Assembly: GCA_026874595.1 (NCBI GenBank)
Contig: CM049308.1
Coordinates: forward strand, 36,824,027-36,888,026
Source of the DNA: Sipunculus nudus
Taxonomy: Eukaryota > Annelida > Sipuncula > Golfingiida > Sipunculidae
Direction of reading: 5' to 3'
Length of the DNA: 64,000 nt
Made by a program: the position numbers and the translations under genes. Positions 58,320 through 64,000 of this stretch are shown here, piece by piece. Every line of letters starts with the position of its first letter. Positions within the stretch are counted from its first letter, which is position 1. Below the pieces are notes generated by a model that was not told where the DNA came from, ran no database searches, and saw nothing but the letters and a program-made list of their open reading frames with translations.

Positions 58320-59230
58320 CATGAATTTATTCTGAATCAGCAGTTAATACACAGTGAAGTGTGACAGACTCATAATTTTTTATTCTCCTTTCATGAGTCT
58401 GTTTACGCAAATATATATTAATTTATGCATCAACATTCACATGACAGTGTATCACTGATGTTTACAGAATAAACATATTACATATGTTTGGTCTTGAGTA
58501 TCATTTAAATGTTAAATATTTGCATTTGTGTGAGAGATCTTCTGGCCGTATGTCACTGCAACTCACATTCAAGTGCAGTTCTGTTCAGGAAGTGTTACGG
58601 GAGGCACTGGGCAGTTTCAGGTCCCCACCTCCTTCCATCTCTGGGTTTGGTTCTGCTTGTTGCAGCTGCATATGTTTGGTCTGCAAGCAGATGTTCAAGT
58701 TAATAACATTAAATTGAAGGACTAGCATCAGGAATTATAGGCATGGGACCATATTTTCAATCGGGGGGGGGGGGGGGTCAAGAATTATTCATATTCATAT
58801 TGAAACTTTTAATTTGTTTCAGACTAAAAATCCCTGGGTTTTGTCATATATGACAGTTCATTTATATCACAACATAATATAGCAATGCATTGCTAACCAG
58901 GCACATATTATTAGAAAATGGTAATAGATATAGTTAAATCTGAGAGGTATACATCAGATATTTTCATCATAATAATGATAAAATGAAATTTGGCTAATTC
59001 GAAACTGGTGTTGAATAGCAAGGAAAAAGAAAATGAGTGTACATGCACTGGCATCAACCTGGTTCCTGTAAGCCAAATGATCTTTTTCACCTATTACTTG
59101 TTATTCAAGCCAAATAGTATTCGTGTTTGGGCTGTGTAGCATATAAAAACATCTGATATGGCAATCAGAGGTCACCAGTCCAGTCCAGTTACCCAAAGGA
59201 AATAATTTTATAAAACAGTTTCCGTCATTT
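58320..59230. other. No gene supported
   Basis: Two overlapping + frames at 58484-58717 sit in a slightly GC-richer patch, but neither is recognisable; the rest is AT-rich. Confidence 0.4.
58763..58777 (+). repeat. Poly-G tract (15 G)
   Basis: G homopolymer. Similar tracts lie at 20257-20266 (G), 44541-44554 (C) and 46474-46486 (G). Confidence 0.9.
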
Positions 59231-59440
59231 TTAGCTCAGCTGACTATTCAAGTCATCTGAGCTATAGGGATGGTCCTTTGTCCAGCTGTTAACAAGGCAC
59301 ATCTTGAAACCATTGGGACCTATATGAATAAAAAATTTTACATTCTGTTAGATATCTATAAGTTTTCCTACCAAGCTAAAAACTGAGTCACTGTGACCTT
59401 GTTCCTTTGAGAAATAAAGCTAAAACCTCCTGGGCATTTG
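59231..59440 (+). mobile_element. Family B element (B1), 5' fragment
   Basis: The head is TTAGCTCAGCTGACTATTCA AGTCATCTGAGC, then TTGTCCAGCTGTTAACAAGG; the body stops after the 'GTTCCTTTGAGAAATAAAG' block. Confidence 0.6.
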
Positions 59441-59723
59441 CTGGAAATAATATTCCTAAAATCAACCCTCCTCTTATACACAAGATAGCCTAGCTTATAC
59501 ATGCATAAATTTGGTACTCATCATCATCAACAACAAGTGATAATAATATATGATTTTAAAGAAATGTAAATTGTGTTAATTAATCTTACCCTGCTTAAAG
59601 TTATTCTGTTGACCTCTAGCTCAATCTGAACACTGAGGCATCCCAGTCTTCCGCATAGAGTGCAAGCTTCAGGCTGTTACTCTGACGGCATAGCTCCCAG
59701 TTTTCTATATTTCGATATCGAAT

Positions 59724-61023
59724 GTAGGATGTTTCAGATACGGACAGTCCCAAATAGGAAGGTCCGGTCCAGGAAGGTCCGGACTAGGACGTTTCGGACA
59801 GGGTTTTTTGCAAGGGAGGATGTTTAGGACAGATCAATATTATTACCAAAAAATGACCTTTTGTTGTTATAATTATTAGTGTTTTATTGTACCCAGTTGT
59901 TTAATGATTAAATATTCATTTGCCTCCAAAATGGGGATTGATTTAGGGTTCTTTTTATGTTATTTGTGAGCAAAAAGATACAGTATTAAACAGAATAGAG
60001 CGAACCCTTGGGAGGAGAACATTTTGTTTAATAAAACTTTGAAAACTACAAAAATATAATTATCATGCACTTATATTAATATATACAAAAAATAGAATTA
60101 ATAATCATGCACTTTTATAAATATATACAAAAAATAGAATGATGCACAAATGTTATTGCTCATTCTGTGATTTCACATAAGCCATTTTCATTATTCCACA
60201 TAAGCACATTACAACTGCACTTACCAGTCAACACCTTAAAACAAATATTATTGCTCATTCTGTGAAAATCACCATAAAAGGTTAATAAGTTCTGACATGG
60301 TGTTGTAATCAATTTTATGGAAAGTTCTGTTCACATAAGCAGTATTCATTATCCACATCTTTAATTTGTATGTTAGGGTGACCACCTCTGAAGTTCTGGC
60401 TGACACCATGAAACAATTCTGGGATGGCAATTCTGATGCTCTATCCTCACACAGATTATGTAATCTAGCTTGCAATTCCTTGTAAATTTTCTTAAACCTT
60501 TTCTTTTGACGAACTCCACATTCTGTTTGCAGAAGAACAACTGCAACATGTGCACATTCTTCCCTGAAGGCATTCAGTCAGTTTCCTTATGCTTTGATTG
60601 TCTTTTCCAACTTGACTGTGGAACTTGTTATTCCAGTCTTCTGCAACATTGTTTTTTTCTTGGCCGATCACTTTCATGCATGCTCAATATTTCTAGTGCA
60701 AAGACGGGTGGTATCCTTCTGATATTAACTTGAAAAACTTCACTCTATTCTGTTGAATACTGTATCTTTTTGCTTACAAATAACATAAAAAGAACTCTCA
60801 ATTAATCCCCATATTTTGGAGGCAAATGAATATTATATCATTAAACATTTGGGTACATTGAAACACTAAAAATTATAAAAACAAAAGGTCATTTTTTGGT
60901 AATAATATTGATCTGTCCAAAATGTCCTCCCTTGCAAAAAAGCCTGTCCGAAAAGTCCTAGTCCGGACCATCTAAGTCCGAACTGTCCTAGTCTGGACCG
61001 TCCGTGTCCGAAAAGTCTATCAA
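59724..61023 (-). mobile_element. MULE-like DNA transposon with ~280-bp terminal inverted repeats
   Basis: The left arm (59724-60002) and right arm (60741-61023) are inverted copies of each other over ~280 bp; shared blocks include GGTCCGGACTAGGAC, GCAAGGGAGGA, GATCAATATTATTACCAAAA and AAAAAGATACAGTATT. The outer ~90 bp of each arm holds a short degenerate repeat built on 'TCCGGACTAGGAC', resembling the subterminal repeat clusters of Mutator-like elements. Length is ~1.3 kb, with a broken transposase remnant inside. A clear 9-bp target duplication was not seen. The arms have diverged from each other, so the insertion is old. Confidence 0.72.
60373..60680 (-). pseudogene. MULE transposase C-terminal remnant, frameshifted
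   Basis: On the minus strand, 60677-60550 reads NNVAEDWNNKFHSQVGKDNQ then SIRKLTECLQ, matching the end of MULE-type transposases as I recall them ('N-x-x-E-x-W-H-N-x-F-x-x-x-V-G ... S-I-x-K-x-I-x-x-L'). A frameshift near 60550 moves the similarity to the next frame, which continues FCKQNVEFVKRKGLRKFTRN, the basic segment that normally follows. Another shift gives QARLHNLCED in the third frame near 60475. Only about 100-130 residues of a protein usually several hundred long remain, so the element is a deletion derivative unable to mobilise itself. It lies between two long inverted arms, which supports the call independently. Confidence 0.55.
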
Positions 61024-64000
61024 CCTTTGATATCATGCACATATCTCTGAGAGCCTTTCTTTTGAGTGAACTGTGACAAGATGAGTTGTTCCGGAAAAAC
61101 CAAAACTGTTATGCTCTAAGGGATATGTGCAAGGGAGTCACTGGGCACCGCCATGTTATCCTCTACTGGGAACATGTTCCCACTTGTACACAAATGTCTG
61201 CCTTAGCAACCATCTTTAAAGGGGGTGGGGCTTAAAGCCATGCCGTCAGAACTATCAATTATACTTCCATTTGTTAATAACAACTTCTATTTTTGTGAAA
61301 TTAGAAGAAAATCTAGAAGCAGGCTAGAAGTTGGCTCTTTGCATGTACATTATGAAAGAAAAATGAGGAAATAGTATATCCCTTCATTAACAAGCAGCCA
61401 TGGTTCCCCTTGGGGTGTCTATTAAATTGGAATATGTCTGGCATCAGGAATGGTGCTGTTGATGATTGATGCGGTCTCAATTGTGATCGGCTGTCAGCTA
61501 TGACATGTAAAAAGATGGTTCAGGTGCAACATTATCAGGGTAAAGTGTTTCTAAAAATGCCTTCCTCCCTGTCTGCCACCCAAGTCTCTAAGGTGTGGCA
61601 GGATGTCCTGCCCTCCCACAGATGAGCCTTGACCAGGTACATCCTGTTTCTGTACCAGGGCTGATTTAGTGTATACACAGCTTGTTATTACATAGGCATT
61701 ATTATGTCTGATTGGCTTGTTACTGAGGTGTCAGTTGGTTTGTATTATATTTGATATTTCCCAACTAAAAAGATGCACCATTAGTACTTATTTTCCTGAA
61801 GGTGTGTCTGCAATCCAGAAGATCTCTATGTATCCATACACAAAAAGTCAAAGAAGCAAATGCCAAAAGTTATGTTGCTATCCAGTTGCTGTACTCCTAT
61901 TTGTATTGGAGGTACTATCGTTTCTATCCACATCATCCTTATTAGGCAGTGTGACTGATTTAATCTTTTACAGTTCAGATTAATTTTAGAATTTTGGCTA
62001 ATTCTGACACTGTAGTTACATTAGATATTATCTTGCTCAGGTTCATTGTACCATTATCAAATGTTCAGTTGCCACTGCTGATATGGTTTGCCTTACAGTA
62101 ATGCAAATCTTAATACTGAAAATCAATAGATAAATGTGTTTGATTTAAGACATCTGGCCAACTGAGGGAGCTCCAGTTGTCAGTCTCATGTGGTTTGAGT
62201 GGCCCTGTGAGCAGTAAAGAGAATTAAGTATCATTATTACAGAGAATTATTCTGATAATATAAAGTAAAGTAGACAGATTCTTTGAAAAGATGGTTATTG
62301 TTTTGGCCTTCATTTCTCTGACTTTCTCTCAAAGAAAGAAAAATTATTTCAAATTCAGACATATAAGGTTACTCTAACTGCATTCATAGGTACCAAGGTT
62401 ATAGCTTAATCTAACTGCAGATTGGTATTTAGTGCTGGTATTACCTTCCGAAGATGAATTCAAAATATGAAAAAAATCTTGTAAAAAAAAATCTTGTCCT
62501 GTAAGGACTGTTGTTTAATTTTCATATCATATACACATTAGGATTTTAACTTCTGAAATTTGAAAGGAATAGGCCACAAACTGTAGCATTAATTTCAGTT
62601 TTTAAGAGACCATGTTATACTTGCACCTTGTTGACCTAGCTTTCAGACTAATTATACAGACTTGAATAAGGGGAGGGAGGCATACTGGGCAGCCAGCCAC
62701 CTCTTGGCAGGCCACAGCTAGCTCCAGGTGTCCATACCCCCTAGAGCAGCTCTAGTAGTTGAGCTTTAAGAAAAATTAATGGAAAAGGAATTTGATGCAT
62801 TTTAAGTAACAGGGATTTGATTACCTTGCAATTACTGATGTTGTATGGATCTTGTATGGATGGCTGAATATGTATTCCAAATGACACCATGCAGTCACCT
62901 TTTGGTATATTTACATTTTAATTTTAATAATGAATTGAAAATAAATAAATGAAACTGTTCTTTACTACTAGGAAGTATATGAGGCAAATTAATGATAGAC
63001 ATTCATGCAGTTGATTATATTAAAATAATCTAAATTTCCAGGTCTTTTCCAAGTGTTACAGTTTGTTTAGTTTGTATTTATTGCAGTATTTAACAAAAAT
63101 ATTTCTCATACAATTAAGTACTCATTAAAGATGTCAATATGTTTAACTAAAGACATTAAGACTGATTGCTGTATCAGCTGTCACATGATACTATATAAAT
63201 TATCAAAATTTATATTACTGATTCCTTTATTTCAGATAATAAAATTAATCATGCTCATTCATCTCCAGTTTTTTTCTGCGTAATTAATTGGGTGTTCTGA
63301 TCCATGGGTTATTTTTTACAGATGTATTAGTTTAATTTTTCAGATAACTTTTCAATTTTTTTCTGATACATGTTATAAAAATGTTTAAATGTGATAAAAA
63401 AATCAGATCTTAGACGTCTAATTTTCCATTATGATGTTTTTAATGTTAATAACTGTCATAAAACTTGTGCTATGTTAAGTGTGTAAATCGATGTGAAAGG
63501 TATTCAAAAGTGAATATGATGTCCTGGATTCTCAACCATTTGTTTGACTGAAACTAAATAAATACCAGAAGTGGGGAATACTTTTCAAATGTATTTGAAT
63601 ATGAATATGAATAATCAATAATTCCATGAATGTGAATCCAAATTTGAATACAGGTAAAAAACAAGTATTTGAATACAACCGCAACTACTTCAAAATGTAT
63701 TCATGAATGCATTTGTGAATACATTTTATAATATTATTTTGATAATTATTTATTTCATTTATATTATTTTAAAAAAATCTTTTCAGATGATACTTCTATT
63801 ATTTTAAATTCAAATTATATATGCAACAATAATTGTGATAAATGTTTAATAAATAGTTAAACTCTTAAACTCTTATATCATTTGTGCTTGTGCTACGCTT
63901 CGGCAGGGATAACCTGTAATTATTGAATAACAGTTTACTTGTTTGTAAAAAGCATGATATTAACAACTTAATTTTTATTGTGTACATTTTTTTTTCAAAT
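61024..64000. other. No gene seen
   Basis: AT-rich DNA. 63590-63730 is built from GAATA/GAATG-like words (ATGAATATGAATAATCAATA). The 88-codon frame at 61717-61983 has no recognisable motif. Confidence 0.5.

Noticed and set aside
58484-58717. Two overlapping + frames in a mildly GC-rich patch
   Set aside because: Neither frame matches a known domain; no good splice sites at both ends.

Overview
This window looks like intergenic and/or intronic DNA from a metazoan nuclear genome. The inference is a lophotrochozoan and most likely a bivalve mollusc. It is AT-rich, has almost no long open frames, and is filled with interspersed repeats whose layout (short inverted ends, a 3' hairpin, a core of ~150-325 bp tandem units, GTCCGTC-rich heads) matches the bivalve 'pearl'/Helentron-type non-autonomous elements. 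I see no prokaryotic gene organisation. Only one piece of apparently intact host coding sequence is supported: a 120-nt exon at 53217-53336 (+), with textbook splice sites, from a gene I cannot name.

Layout. 0-6 kb: a 3' repeat end, a family-B element (0.4-1.6 kb), a 61-bp tandem array, a ~150-bp degenerate array, and a 7-unit 157-bp array (4.9-6.0 kb). 6-20 kb: solo 3' ends of families A and B, a 19-bp minisatellite, a complete family-A element (11.6-13.3 kb), a duplicated family-B element (15.0-16.3 kb), and another B remnant split by a 1.33-kb DNA transposon with TTA target duplications (17.97-19.3 kb). 20-29 kb: a second A element, a 35-bp minisatellite, a (GTCT)-rich family-F element, a 321-bp MITE also flanked by TTA, and an LTR plus primer-binding site at 28.0-28.9 kb. 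29-38 kb: mostly unique AT-rich DNA, a GC-rich island, an element with ~100-bp terminal inverted repeats (32.8-33.5 kb), a B element and a third A element with one inverted monomer. 38.7-40.9 kb: a satellite of 52/56-bp units. 41-50 kb: a B element, then a nest in which family A contains B, B contains D, and D contains another A (43.88-49.56 kb). 50-64 kb: an (AT)n microsatellite, the host exon, a two-exon THAP-domain relic (54.47-55.53 kb), a YqaJ-nuclease relic on the opposite strand (56.90-57.10 kb), a family-E element, a pre-miRNA-like hairpin (58.23 kb), and a MULE-like transposon with ~280-bp terminal inverted repeats and a broken transposase (59.7-61.0 kb).

How the parts relate. No cellular pathway can be reconstructed. 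What the window records is a transposon ecology: at least five short-element families that share one end architecture, show no target duplication, and appear to insert at T-rich sites, repeatedly into one another, beside relics of MULE, Harbinger-like, LTR and THAP/YqaJ-bearing transposons. Repeat-family letters (A-H) are my own labels for this window. Family assignments come from reading motifs, not from a database search.
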